64,000 nt of DNA from Arthrobacter sp. ATA002 (GTDB taxonomy: Bacteria; Actinomycetota; Actinomycetes; Actinomycetales; Micrococcaceae), in assembly GCF_026898095.1 (NCBI RefSeq), contig NZ_CP114015.1, positions 3,224,001 to 3,288,000 of the forward strand. Reading direction: 5' to 3'. The notes below the pieces were generated by a model. That model had not been told where the DNA came from. It worked only from the letters and a program-made list of their open reading frames with translations, and searched no databases. Both the position numbers and the translations under genes were made by a program. Positions 7,428-15,540 of this stretch are shown one piece after another. Position 1 is the first letter of the stretch. The number at the start of each line of letters is the position of its first letter.

Positions 7428-8869
7428 CGCAGTCCCGCCCAGCCGGGCACGGCCGACGCCGGGCGGTTGGCTTCGTACCAGGCGGCGGCGCGGAGCAGCC
7501 GGTCATCGCTGCCCACCGGACCGGAGAGCTGAACCCCGATCGGGCGTCCGTCCGCGGTAAACCCGCAGTTGACCGTGGCCGCCGGCTGGCCCGACATGTT
7601 GTACGGAACCGTGAAACCGATGTGGGACATGGTCCGGTCCGGGTCCGGGTCAGGCATCGGCTGTTCCGCCGGAAAAGCGGCCATGGGCGCCACCGGCGAA
7701 ATCACGACGTCGAACGCTGCCGTTGCGCTGATGGTCCGCTGCCGCACCGAGTCCATGCAGTGGTAGTGGCGGATGGTGTCGGCGCCGCTGAACGAGGCCC
7801 CGCGGGAGCACCACCGGGCAACGTATTCCAACACGAGCGGCCGGTCCTCCGGTGCCAGGAGCTCGAAGTCGGCCCAGGACCGGGTGCGCCAGAAGTTGTC
7901 CAGTCCGTCCAACAGCTCCTGGTCCATAAACGGACCCAGCACTTCCGGAACGGCGCCGGCCGCGGCGAACACGTCCGCCACGCCCTGCACCGCCGCCAGG
8001 ATTTCCGGCTCCACCGCAGCTCCGCAGCCGGCATCCAGGTGCAGCGCCACTTTCAGCTGCTCCACGCCGGCGGGGGCGGCGTCCCAGTCCATTTCCGGAT
8101 ACGGCCGGGTGGAATAGTCGCGCATGTCATGCCGGGCGACCAGGCTCATGAGCGCGGCCGCGTCCCCGACGGTCCGGGCCAGCGGACCGGCGGCACGGCC
8201 GGGGTAGGGCATGTCCAGGGGAACCAGGCCTGCGCTGGGCTTGAGCGCCGCCAGCCCCTGCCAGGTTCCCGGCAGGCGGATGGAGCCGCCGATGTCGGTG
8301 CCGACGTGCAGCGGGCCGTACGCGGCGGCAGCGGCGGAACCGGCCCCGGCGCTGGAACCGCCCGTGGTCCATGCCGGGTTCCAGGCGCCGCGGGAAATTC
8401 CGTGCCGGCTGGAGACGCCGGAGGAAAGCATCCCCCAGTCCGGCATGGTGGTGGAGCCGAGAATGACCACACCGGCTTCGACCAGCCGGTCGGTGACCGG
8501 TGCGTTGGCGGCGCTCACCGGTGGATGGGGAAGCGCCGTTCCGGAGGGTTTGGGATGGCCCGCCCGGGCAATGTTCTCCTTCACGGTGCACGGAACGCCG
8601 TCGTAGTGGCTAAGCGGAGCCCCGGCCCGCCAGCGGGCGGCGCTCGCGCGTGCCTGCGCCCGAACGTCGGCGGCGTCGAAGAGATACAACGCGTTCAGCT
8701 CCGGTTCGCGGTCCCGTATCCGTGCTACGACTGCCTCTGCGACATCCTCCGGAGTCACGGCTCCGGAGCTGAAGGCCCGGCTCATGTCAGCGGCCGACAG
8801 CGCATGCAGCGGAACCTGCTCCGCGTGGGCCCCGGCGGTGGAACCCGGCTCGTGTGCAGTTTCAGTCAT
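7424..8869 (-). CDS. Amidase-signature family amidohydrolase
   Basis: 481 residues. The Ser-cisSer-Lys triad is visible: K97 in TVKEN, S172 in TGGSSAG and the nucleophile S196 in GTDIGGSIRLP, with the normal family spacing of about 75 and 24 residues. The enzyme hydrolyses a C-N amide bond; no signal peptide is seen, so it should be cytoplasmic. Its ATG overlaps the stop of the ABC ATPase gene (ATGA) and has GGAGG upstream, making it the last gene of the importer operon. The likely role is cleavage of the imported amide or peptide-like compound. Confidence 0.9.
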   Translation of the reverse strand: MTETAHEPGSTAGAHAEQVPLHALSAADMSRAFSSGAVTPEDVAEAVVARIRDREPELNALYLFDAADVRAQARASAARWRAGAPLSHYDGVPCTVKENIARAGHPKPSGTALPHPPVSAANAPVTDRLVEAGVVILGSTTMPDWGMLSSGVSSRHGISRGAWNPAWTTGGSSAGAGSAAAAAYGPLHVGTDIGGSIRLPGTWQGLAALKPSAGLVPLDMPYPGRAAGPLARTVGDAAALMSLVARHDMRDYSTRPYPEMDWDAAPAGVEQLKVALHLDAGCGAAVEPEILAAVQGVADVFAAAGAVPEVLGPFMDQELLDGLDNFWRTRSWADFELLAPEDRPLVLEYVARWCSRGASFSGADTIRHYHCMDSVRQRTISATAAFDVVISPVAPMAAFPAEQPMPDPDPDRTMSHIGFTVPYNMSGQPAATVNCGFTADGRPIGVQLSGPVGSDDRLLRAAAWYEANRPASAVPGWAGLR

Positions 8870-10761
8870 CGTGGACCTCCGTTGTGCGGGTTAGGGCTGG
8901 GCCTGCCGTGCTGCCAGTTCCCCCGCAGGGTCATGGAGGAGCGCACCAGGGCTTTCGTGTAGTTCTGGACGGGGTTGTCGTAAATCTGCGCGGTCCTGCC
9001 GCTTTCCACGATCAGCCCCTGGTGCATGACCACCACGTTGTCGCAGATGTGCCGCACCACCCCGAGGTCGTGGGAAACAAAGACCAGGGTCAGCCGGTAG
9101 CGCTCCACCAGGTCGGAGAGCAGGTTCAGCACCTGGGCCCGGACCGAGACGTCCAGGGCGCTCACCGGCTCGTCGGCCACCAGCACCCGGGGTTCGCAGA
9201 TCAGGGCCCGGGCGATGGAAATCCGCTGGCGCTGGCCGCCGGAGAACTGGTGCGGGAACCGGTCGGCTGCGTCCGGGCCCAGGCCCACGGCCTCGAGCAT
9301 TTCCTCCACCCGGTCCCGGTGCCTGCGGGCATTGGCCGGCTGTCCCGGAAGCAGCAGCGGTTCAGCGACGATATCCCTGACCCGCATCCTCGGGTCCAGG
9401 GATCCCATGGGATCCTGGAACACGATCTGGAGCTGCCGGCGCAGCTGCAGGAGCTGGCCTTCACGGGCGCCGGCCACTTCGTTTCCGGCCACGCGCACGC
9501 TGCCCGACGTCGGCTGGTCCAGCCCCGCAAGGATCCGCAGCAGCGTGGATTTTCCGGATCCCGACTCCCCCACCACGCCAAAGCGCTGGCCGGCCGCAAC
9601 ATCGAAGGAGATGCCCCGCAGGGCGTGCACCTCATCGGGCTTCCCGAACAGGGTGGTCCGGCCCCGGCGGTACGTCCGGACCAGGTCCTTCACGCTGATC
9701 AGCGGTGCGCCGCCGTCCGGCTCCACCGCCGCGGCTTTGGGGACTGTGGCGGCTGTGGCGACGGTGGCGGCTGTGGCGGCGGTGGCGGCTGTGGCGGCGG
9801 TGGCGGCTGTGGCGGCGGTGGCGGCTGTGGCGGCGTCTTGTTCGTGCAGGGCGGCAGGCCGGGCCGGCGTTCCGGGCGGGGCTGCCGGCGTTCCGGGCGG
9901 GGCCGCCGGCGTTCCGGGCGGCGGCGGAGCGTACTCGGCGGCCGACGCAACGGTGAAGAGCCGGCCGCGGCTGTCCGTCGCCTCGAGGTCCGAGGCGCCC
10001 AGCAGGGCCTTGGTGTACAGGTGCCGGGGCCGGGTAAAGACGTCGTCGGCGTCTCCTTCTTCCACCACCTGCCCGTTGTTCATCACGAGGACGCGTTCGC
10101 AGATGTTCGCGACCACGGAGAGGTCATGGGTGATGAACAGGAGGCCGGTGCCCCGTTCACTGACCGCTTCCAGGATCAGATCCAGCACCTGGCGCTGCAC
10201 CGTCACATCCAGCGCCGTGGTGGGCTCATCGCAGATCAGCAGTGCCGGGTCATTGGCCAGCGCCATGGCCAGCATGACGCGCTGGCGCTGGCCGCCGGAG
10301 AGCTGATGCGGATAGGCTGCGGCGGTTTGGGCGGGATGCGGCAGCCGGACGGATGCGAGCATCTCGACGGCCCGGGCGGCTGCGTCGCGGGAATTGTCCG
10401 CCGTGCGGTGCTTGAGCATCACCTCAGCGACCTGCTTCCCCACCTTCATCAGCGGGTTAAGCGCGGTGAGGGGTTCCTGGAAAACCATGGTCATGTCGTT
10501 GCCGCGGATCCGGCGCAGCCGCGCATCGGGCGCGCCCACCAGGTTCCCCTCCGTTCCGGCGAGCCGGATGGAGCCGTCCGCGGAGACGCCGTCGGGAAGC
10601 AGCCCCATCAGGGCAGTGGCCGTCATCGACTTGCCCGAACCGGATTCACCGATGAGCCCCACCCGCTCTCCCCTGCCCAGGGACAGGGAGAAATCGTCGA
10701 CGAGAACCCGGTCCTTCGTGGAAATGGTCAGGTTCTCGACCTGCAGCAATGGCTCGGACAC
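8866..10761 (-). CDS. Fused dipeptide/oligopeptide ABC transporter ATPase (DppD-DppF type)
   Basis: 631 residues with two complete ABC domains. Domain 1 (about 1-270) has Walker A GESGSGKS at 38-45, signature LSGGQRQRV and Walker B LLICDEP. Domain 2 (about 350-615) repeats these (GESGSGKST, FSGGQRQRISIARAL, VADEP). Both carry the extra C-terminal segment of peptide importers. Between them (about 273-347) lies a low-complexity linker with three PPGTPAA-type repeats and a run of Ala-Ala-Thr triplets. It starts at GTG 10761. It powers uptake through the two permeases encoded just upstream in the operon. Confidence 0.93.
   Translation of the reverse strand: MSEPLLQVENLTISTKDRVLVDDFSLSLGRGERVGLIGESGSGKSMTATALMGLLPDGVSADGSIRLAGTEGNLVGAPDARLRRIRGNDMTMVFQEPLTALNPLMKVGKQVAEVMLKHRTADNSRDAAARAVEMLASVRLPHPAQTAAAYPHQLSGGQRQRVMLAMALANDPALLICDEPTTALDVTVQRQVLDLILEAVSERGTGLLFITHDLSVVANICERVLVMNNGQVVEEGDADDVFTRPRHLYTKALLGASDLEATDSRGRLFTVASAAEYAPPPPGTPAAPPGTPAAPPGTPARPAALHEQDAATAATAATAATAATAATAATAATVATAATVPKAAAVEPDGGAPLISVKDLVRTYRRGRTTLFGKPDEVHALRGISFDVAAGQRFGVVGESGSGKSTLLRILAGLDQPTSGSVRVAGNEVAGAREGQLLQLRRQLQIVFQDPMGSLDPRMRVRDIVAEPLLLPGQPANARRHRDRVEEMLEAVGLGPDAADRFPHQFSGGQRQRISIARALICEPRVLVADEPVSALDVSVRAQVLNLLSDLVERYRLTLVFVSHDLGVVRHICDNVVVMHQGLIVESGRTAQIYDNPVQNYTKALVRSSMTLRGNWQHGRPSPNPHNGGPR
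9744..9834. repeat. In-gene tandem repeat (9/18-bp unit) encoding Ala-Ala-Thr
   Basis: On the plus strand the unit is GGCGGCTGT alternating with GGCGGCGGT, repeated about ten times. Read in the ATPase frame it encodes consecutive Ala-Thr-Ala triplets in the linker between the two ABC domains. A second, degenerate 21-base repeat (about 9851-9925) encodes the PPGTPAA copies. The unit is a multiple of three, so copy-number slippage would change linker length without breaking the frame. Confidence 0.85.
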
Positions 10762-10764
10762 GGG

Positions 10765-11643
10765 CTACCGGCCTCCGTTCAGCTTCGGATCGAACCGGTC
10801 ACGCAGGCCGTCGCCGAGCAGGTTGAAGCCCAGGACGGCCACTGCAATGGCGGCACCGGGCCAAATGGCCAGTGACGGCTGGCTGCCAAGGAACTGCTGG
10901 GACTCCTGCAGCATGCGTCCCCAGGACGGCACCGGCGGAGGGGTGCCCAGCCCCAGGAAAGACAGGGCTGCTTCAGCCAGGACCGCCAGGGCAAAGGTCA
11001 CGGAGCACTGCACCACCACCATGCCGGCAATATTCGGCAGCACGTGCCGGCGGGCGATCCGCAGTCCGCTTTGGCTTGAAGCCCGCGCGGCAAGAACATA
11101 TTCCGTGCTCATCACCTGCAGGGTGCCGCTGCGCGCCACCCTGGCAAAACCGGGAATGGACCCGATCCCGATGGCAACCATGGCTGTTCCGGTTCCCGCG
11201 CCGAACACGGCGCCGAACACGATGGCGACCAGCAGAGCCGGAAAGGCCAGCAGAATGTCGGTGCCCCGCATGGTGACTTCTTCGGTGATGCCGCCGCGCA
11301 TGCCGGCCAGGACGCCCAGCGGTGTTCCCACCAGCAGGGCAATGCCGACGGCGATCAGCCCCACGAACAGCGTAATGCGGGCGCCGTAGAGGATCCCCGA
11401 AAACACGTCGCGCCCGTAGCGGTCAGTGCCCATCAGGTGATCGGCGCTGGAACCGAGCAGCCGGTCCGAAGGCACGGCCCGCACCGGGTCGTACGGCGTC
11501 CAGAAGAAGGATAGGAGTGCTGCCAGGACGACCACTCCAACCAGCAGCGACCCCACGAGGAGGGTGGCGGAGATCCGCCGTTTCGGGGCGCTGGTCGACG
11601 GCGAACCGGCGGTTCCGGGGACGGCGGTGGGAATTTCGCTCAA
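10765..11643 (-). CDS. Peptide-type ABC transporter permease (DppC-like)
   Basis: About 292 residues, with an N-terminal first helix (LLVGSLLVGVVVLAALL) and a C-terminal transport domain with the ABC-interacting loop ending in PSWGRM. The motif DRYGRDVFSGILYGAR is diagnostic of the DppC/OppC family. I place the start at TTG 11643, just after the DppB stop and preceded by AAGAAGG; an ATG at 11694 would overlap dppB by 47 bases. It pairs with the adjacent DppB-like permease to form the membrane channel. Confidence 0.88.
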   Translation of the reverse strand: MSEIPTAVPGTAGSPSTSAPKRRISATLLVGSLLVGVVVLAALLSFFWTPYDPVRAVPSDRLLGSSADHLMGTDRYGRDVFSGILYGARITLFVGLIAVGIALLVGTPLGVLAGMRGGITEEVTMRGTDILLAFPALLVAIVFGAVFGAGTGTAMVAIGIGSIPGFARVARSGTLQVMSTEYVLAARASSQSGLRIARRHVLPNIAGMVVVQCSVTFALAVLAEAALSFLGLGTPPPVPSWGRMLQESQQFLGSQPSLAIWPGAAIAVAVLGFNLLGDGLRDRFDPKLNGGR

Positions 11644-11647
11644 CGTC

Positions 11648-12595
11648 CTAGGCCTTCTTTCGGATGCGCGGGTCAAGGACGGTGTACAGGACATCCACCA
11701 CCAGGTTAACGATGAGGGTGACCGCCACGAGCACCATCACCACGGACTGAACCGTCAGCAGGTCGCGGTTGCCCACCGCGTCCAGGAGCATCGATCCCAG
11801 TCCCGGAATCACGAAGACCCGTTCAATGACGACGGCGCCGATAATCAGTGCCGCGAACTGGACGCTGGCGACAGTGAGGACCGGAATGGCGGCATTGCGC
11901 AGCCCGTGCTTCACCAGGGCTTCAAGCTTGCCCAGGCCTTTGGCACGGGCGGTGCGGAGATAGTCCTCGCTCATGATTTCCAGGACGGCCGAGCGGACGT
12001 ACCGGGTCAGGATGGCTCCCTGTACGGAGGCGAGGGCCAGCACGGGCAGGCACACCCGGCGCAGGAAGTCGCCGAAGTCCTCTCCCGGCGGAGTCCAGCC
12101 GTTGGCGGGGAACCACCCCAACCCCACCGCGAAGACCACAACGAGCATGATTCCGGCCAGGAAACCGGGAATAGCCACACCCACCTGACTCAGTCCGCTG
12201 AGCAGGATCCCGCCAACCTGCCGGTGGCGGACGGCCATGAGGGTGCCGAACGGGATCGCGATCAGCAGGGCTGCGAGCATGGCCAGCCCCACCAGGATCA
12301 AACTGACCTGCACCCGGTCCAGGACCTGCGGGCTGATGTCCTGCCGCGTCACGTAGCTCACGCCAAAGTCACCGCGGGGCAGCCCCAGCACCCAGTCGAA
12401 ATACTGCACTGCGAGGGGCCGGTCGGTGCCAAACTCCCGGCGGGTCGCGGCCAGCAGTTCCGGCGTCGCATTCACGCCCAGGGCGATCTGCGCCGGATCG
12501 CCGGGCACGGCGCGCATGAAGAAGAATACGGCCACCGTTGCCGCAACGAAGGTGACGGCAAAGCGTGCTGCGTTGATCAGCAGCCTCAGACCCAT
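11648..12595 (-). CDS. Peptide-type ABC transporter permease (DppB-like)
   Basis: 315 residues, about six membrane segments. The N-terminal signature RAVPGDPA and the loop LRTARAKGLGKLEALVKHG, which contacts the ATPase, identify a DppB/OppB/NikB-type permease. It lies seven bases downstream of the binding-protein gene and immediately before the DppC gene, the standard order of these importers. Confidence 0.92.
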   Translation of the reverse strand: MGLRLLINAARFAVTFVAATVAVFFFMRAVPGDPAQIALGVNATPELLAATRREFGTDRPLAVQYFDWVLGLPRGDFGVSYVTRQDISPQVLDRVQVSLILVGLAMLAALLIAIPFGTLMAVRHRQVGGILLSGLSQVGVAIPGFLAGIMLVVVFAVGLGWFPANGWTPPGEDFGDFLRRVCLPVLALASVQGAILTRYVRSAVLEIMSEDYLRTARAKGLGKLEALVKHGLRNAAIPVLTVASVQFAALIIGAVVIERVFVIPGLGSMLLDAVGNRDLLTVQSVVMVLVAVTLIVNLVVDVLYTVLDPRIRKKA

Positions 12596-12602
12596 GGTGC
12601 CG

Positions 12603-14117
12603 CTACTCCCAGCCGATGGACCCCAGGTCCAGGGCTTCCGTGACTGAGTTGGCGGGGATCCCGGTGACGTCGGCCTTGGCTACCACGATGTTCGGGAAGA
12701 GGAAGAGCACTCCGGCCGCGGCGTCGTCGGTAATGGTGCGCACCACCTCCTGCATCCCGGAAATGTAGCCGGCCTCGTCGGCGGTATCGGCGGCGGCTGC
12801 CGTTTCGGCGATGGCTGAATTGTCGTAGCCCAGGTAGTAGTCGGGGTTGTTGAACATGGTGAGCAGGTCCCGGCTTTCCACCGCCAGGACCACGGACATG
12901 TCGTAGTCGTGCTGGGTGAAGACCTGGTCGAGCCATACCGCGGGGAACTCCGCGGATTCGATGGTGGCATTGATGCCCACCTCGGCCAGCTGTGACACCA
13001 CGATCTCGGAAACCGCGGTGGCGTAGGGACGCGTCGGAACGGTAAACGTGATGTCGAGGTTCCCGGCACCGGCTTCCGCCAGCAGCGCCCGTGACTTCTC
13101 CGGGTCGTAGGGGTATTTCCCGTTGAGGTCTTCGTAGTACGGGTCCGTGGGCGGAACCGGCGCACCGATCAGCGTGCCGTAGCCGCTCCAGGCCGTGTCG
13201 ATGACGGCCTGGTTGTCGATGGCGTGCAGCACCGCCTGGCGGACACGGACGTCGTCGAACGGGGCCCTCCTGTTATTCATCGACAGCATGATCTCGCCGT
13301 TGGAGGTGCCGTCGAGCACCTGGTAGGCCGGGTCGCTTTCGAAGTCGGCCAGCAGCTCCGGCGCCTGCATGTTGTGCACCACGTCCACGTCTCCGGAGCG
13401 GAGGGCATTGGTGGTCGCGACGGCGTCGGCGAAGTACTTCAGGGTGGCCGTCCCGACCTTCGGCGCCTCGCCCCAGTAATCGTCCCGTGCCTTCATGTCG
13501 ATGGACTGCCCGCGGTTCCAGGCTTCAATGGTGAAGGGGCCGGTGCCGATCGCAGTGGCGGCCAGGTCGTCCACCCCGTTCTCGTCGAACATCGCCCCCA
13601 CAGGGGTGCCAAGGTCGAAGAGCCAGGCGTTCGAGGGCCGGGCCAGGACAACCTCCACCTCCGTGTCCCCCAGGACGTTGACCGCTTCCACCACTGACAT
13701 CTTGGTTTTCAGGCTCGAGACCCAGGCGTCGGACAGGACGCGCTCGATGCTGAACTTAACGTCGTCGGCGGTGAAGGCCTCTCCGTTCGAGAAGGTCACG
13801 TCCGGCCGCAGGCTGAACGTATAGGTCCGGCGGTCATCGCTGATCTCCCAGGACTCGGCCAACAGCGGCTGGATGGTGCCTTCCTGGTCGATCTCGACCA
13901 GGCCTTCGTAAACGTTGGACATCAGTGCCTGGGGAATCGCCGCGCCCGCTGTGGTGGTGAAGTCCAGGTTGGTGGGTTCCCCGGTCAACGCCACCGTGAT
14001 GTCCGTCCGTTCCGACGGCTCGGCGGCTTCCGTGCCGCCCGAGCCTGCCGAACAGGCCGAAAGGGACAGCGCCGCGGCCAGGATGACGGCAGGTACCCGC
14101 AGGTGAGTGGGTCGCAT
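12603..14117 (-). CDS. ABC transporter substrate-binding lipoprotein (SBP family 5)
   Basis: 504 residues. The signal peptide ends in the lipobox SLSACSAG, so the protein is exported and anchored at the membrane outer face. The mature part has the family-5 pattern: [19 protein letters not shown], the [19 protein letters not shown] block, and [13 protein letters not shown]. The family binds peptides, opines, nickel or similar compounds. It is the first gene of the importer operon and has GGAG before ATG 14117. The operator core at 14203 lies in its upstream region, so the regulator encoded divergently probably controls it. Confidence 0.92.
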   Translation of the reverse strand: MRPTHLRVPAVILAAALSLSACSAGSGGTEAAEPSERTDITVALTGEPTNLDFTTTAGAAIPQALMSNVYEGLVEIDQEGTIQPLLAESWEISDDRRTYTFSLRPDVTFSNGEAFTADDVKFSIERVLSDAWVSSLKTKMSVVEAVNVLGDTEVEVVLARPSNAWLFDLGTPVGAMFDENGVDDLAATAIGTGPFTIEAWNRGQSIDMKARDDYWGEAPKVGTATLKYFADAVATTNALRSGDVDVVHNMQAPELLADFESDPAYQVLDGTSNGEIMLSMNNRRAPFDDVRVRQAVLHAIDNQAVIDTAWSGYGTLIGAPVPPTDPYYEDLNGKYPYDPEKSRALLAEAGAGNLDITFTVPTRPYATAVSEIVVSQLAEVGINATIESAEFPAVWLDQVFTQHDYDMSVVLAVESRDLLTMFNNPDYYLGYDNSAIAETAAAADTADEAGYISGMQEVVRTITDDAAAGVLFLFPNIVVAKADVTGIPANSVTEALDLGSIGWE

Positions 14118-14202
14118 TAGGATTCTCCATCTTCGAAAAGTGCCGGGGACACCGATGGCGTCCAGCCAACAGCATGCACATATATATGTCTACACGTTGG
14201 AA

Positions 14203-14215
14203 GGTCAGACCAGTT
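14203..14215. promoter_or_regulatory. GntR operator core shared with the aldehyde dehydrogenase promoter
   Basis: GGTCAGACCAGTT is identical to the core of the 5082-5108 palindrome. It sits in the divergent spacer between the binding-protein gene (minus) and the FadR-type regulator gene (plus). This suggests the regulator controls itself, the importer operon and the dehydrogenase pair. Confidence 0.65.
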
Positions 14216-14292
14216 ACAAAAAGTCCGAAACGGGGTGCGCTGCTCCCCACAGCCGGGTACATTCGGTACTCACCCGTCAACCGGAGGACCGC

Positions 14293-15048
14293 ATGAGCAA
14301 GATTAGCTTCACCCCGGCTGTTCCTGTGCTGACCTATGAGCGCGTCGTGGAGCAGATCGAGGAAGCCATCCTCTCCGGCGCCCTGGCACCGGGACAGCAT
14401 TTGCCGAGCGAGCGGGAACTCGTGGTCCAGTTCTCCGTCAGCCGGCCCACGGTCCGGGAAGCCCTGCGGGTGCTGCAAAGCCGGGGGCTGATCGCGTCGC
14501 GCCCCGGAGTCCGGACCGGACCCGAGGTGCTGCCGCTCACCGGGCTGGCGCTGGAGCGCTCCTTCAGCACCCTCACGCGCGTGGCAGCCCTGTCCCTGTC
14601 CGATCTGGTGCAGTTCCGGGTCATCCTGGAAAGCTCGGCCTGCCGCCTGGCCGCCACGCTGCACACCGGCGAGCAGCTCGACGCCATGTCATCCGCCGTC
14701 GGACGCATGAAAGCATCGGTGCACGACGCCGACATGTTCAGCCGTGCCGATCTGGACTTCCACACCGCCGTCTGGGAGGCAAGCGGCAATCTGCTGCTCC
14801 AAACCAGCGGGCAGGCCGTCTCGGCAGCGATCCTGAGCCTCATGAATGACAGGATTTCCATGGCTCCGGATCCCCGCCTCGCCATGGAGGAGTCAGCCGC
14901 CAGCGACCGCATCCTCTTTGAAGCCATCGCCGCCGGAGCCGCGTCGGCCGCCGGAGCCCATGCCCGCGCGGCTATTGCGGATCATTTTGCACTGTATCTG
15001 GACGACCGCGGCAGGACAGCGCTGGCCGCCCTCGCCGCCGGGGCTTAA
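14293..15048 (+). CDS. FadR-subfamily GntR transcriptional regulator
   Basis: 251 residues from ATG 14293, which has GGAGG five bases upstream; a longer upstream frame lacks a credible ribosome site. The winged HTH (about 14-75) contains [31 protein letters not shown]. The C-terminal helical FCD domain (about 95-235) has the metal-ligand pattern [28 protein letters not shown] and a final [13 protein letters not shown] regulators usually release DNA when they bind a carboxylic acid. It is divergent from the importer operon and is the best candidate to bind the shared GGTCAGACCAGTT sites. Confidence 0.9.
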   Translation: MSKISFTPAVPVLTYERVVEQIEEAILSGALAPGQHLPSERELVVQFSVSRPTVREALRVLQSRGLIASRPGVRTGPEVLPLTGLALERSFSTLTRVAALSLSDLVQFRVILESSACRLAATLHTGEQLDAMSSAVGRMKASVHDADMFSRADLDFHTAVWEASGNLLLQTSGQAVSAAILSLMNDRISMAPDPRLAMEESAASDRILFEAIAAGAASAAGAHARAAIADHFALYLDDRGRTALAALAAGA

Positions 15049-15056
15049 CGAAGAAA

Positions 15057-15082
15057 CAGGACGGGAAATGCTTCCCGTCCTG
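15057..15082. terminator. Terminator between the GntR gene and cold-shock gene 1
   Basis: CAGGACGGGAA (15057-15067) pairs perfectly with TTCCCGTCCTG (15072-15082) around a four-base loop. It lies between two convergent genes. Its core GCAGGACGGG matches the terminator of the second cold-shock gene at 17531, which suggests the two csp loci were duplicated together with their terminators. Confidence 0.7.
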
Positions 15083-15123
15083 CAACTTATTCAAGCCGTT
15101 CCCGAAGGAACCCAAATCTGGAT

Positions 15124-15327
15124 TTAGAGGGCCTGGATGTTTACGGCCTGGGGACCCTTGGGGCCCTGCTCGGTGTCGAAGCTAACCTTCTGGTTCTCTT
15201 CGAGGGAGCGGTAGCCACTCGAGTTGATAGCGGAGTAGTGAGCGAAAACGTCGGCGCTTCCGTCATCGGGCTCGATGAAGCCGAAGCCCTTTTCGGAGTT
15301 GAACCATTTCACGGTACCTGTTGCCAT
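15124..15327 (-). CDS. cspA: Cold-shock protein CspA family, copy 1
   Basis: 67 residues, a single cold-shock (OB-fold) domain. RNP1 is KGFGFIEP (residues 13-20) and RNP2 is VFAHYSAI (27-34), the RNA-binding aromatic motifs. These proteins melt RNA secondary structure and bind single-stranded nucleic acid. It differs from the second copy (17605-17808) at only four positions: S37N, R40K, E43D and V62T. The leader is long and structured. Confidence 0.95.
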   Translation of the reverse strand: MATGTVKWFNSEKGFGFIEPDDGSADVFAHYSAINSSGYRSLEENQKVSFDTEQGPKGPQAVNIQAL

Positions 15328-15443
15328 TTTTAATCATCCTTCTAAAGAAACCACCCCCGACCTTCGGGGAGTTTCACGCTGCAGCGCCGTACGCGGCAAT
15401 CTATAGAAAAAGCGGCTGGCCCTTGATTTGGGCTTCGCCGCTT
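15328..15443 (-). promoter_or_regulatory. Structured 5' leader of cold-shock gene 1
   Basis: Two hairpins are visible in the mRNA. The distal one (15443 down to 15410) pairs AAGCGGC with GCCGCTT and GCCC with GGGC and is followed by a U-run, like an intrinsic terminator. The proximal one (15375 down to 15347) pairs GAAAC with GTTTC and CCCCGA with TCGGGG and ends just before the ribosome site AGAAGG. The second csp gene has both hairpins with compensatory changes (GAAGC/GCTTC), so the structures are supported by covariation. Confidence 0.65.
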
Positions 15444-15540
15444 GGAACACAGAACGCCCCACGCTACAACTTCGTCCAGTATACACAGGGCCCCCGAAGC
15501 GCGGCACCCCTGTTGCCGTACTACTCGTTAGGCTGATGGT

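Noticed and set aside
9744..9834. CRISPR-like or intergenic satellite array
   Set aside because: The repeats are contiguous, have no spacers and are in frame inside the ATPase gene.
15444..15540. A promoter for cold-shock gene 1 around AGTATA on the plus strand (TATACT on the minus strand)
   Set aside because: A plausible -10 is present at 15478-15483 but no convincing -35 lies 16-18 bases upstream, so it is not listed as a feature.
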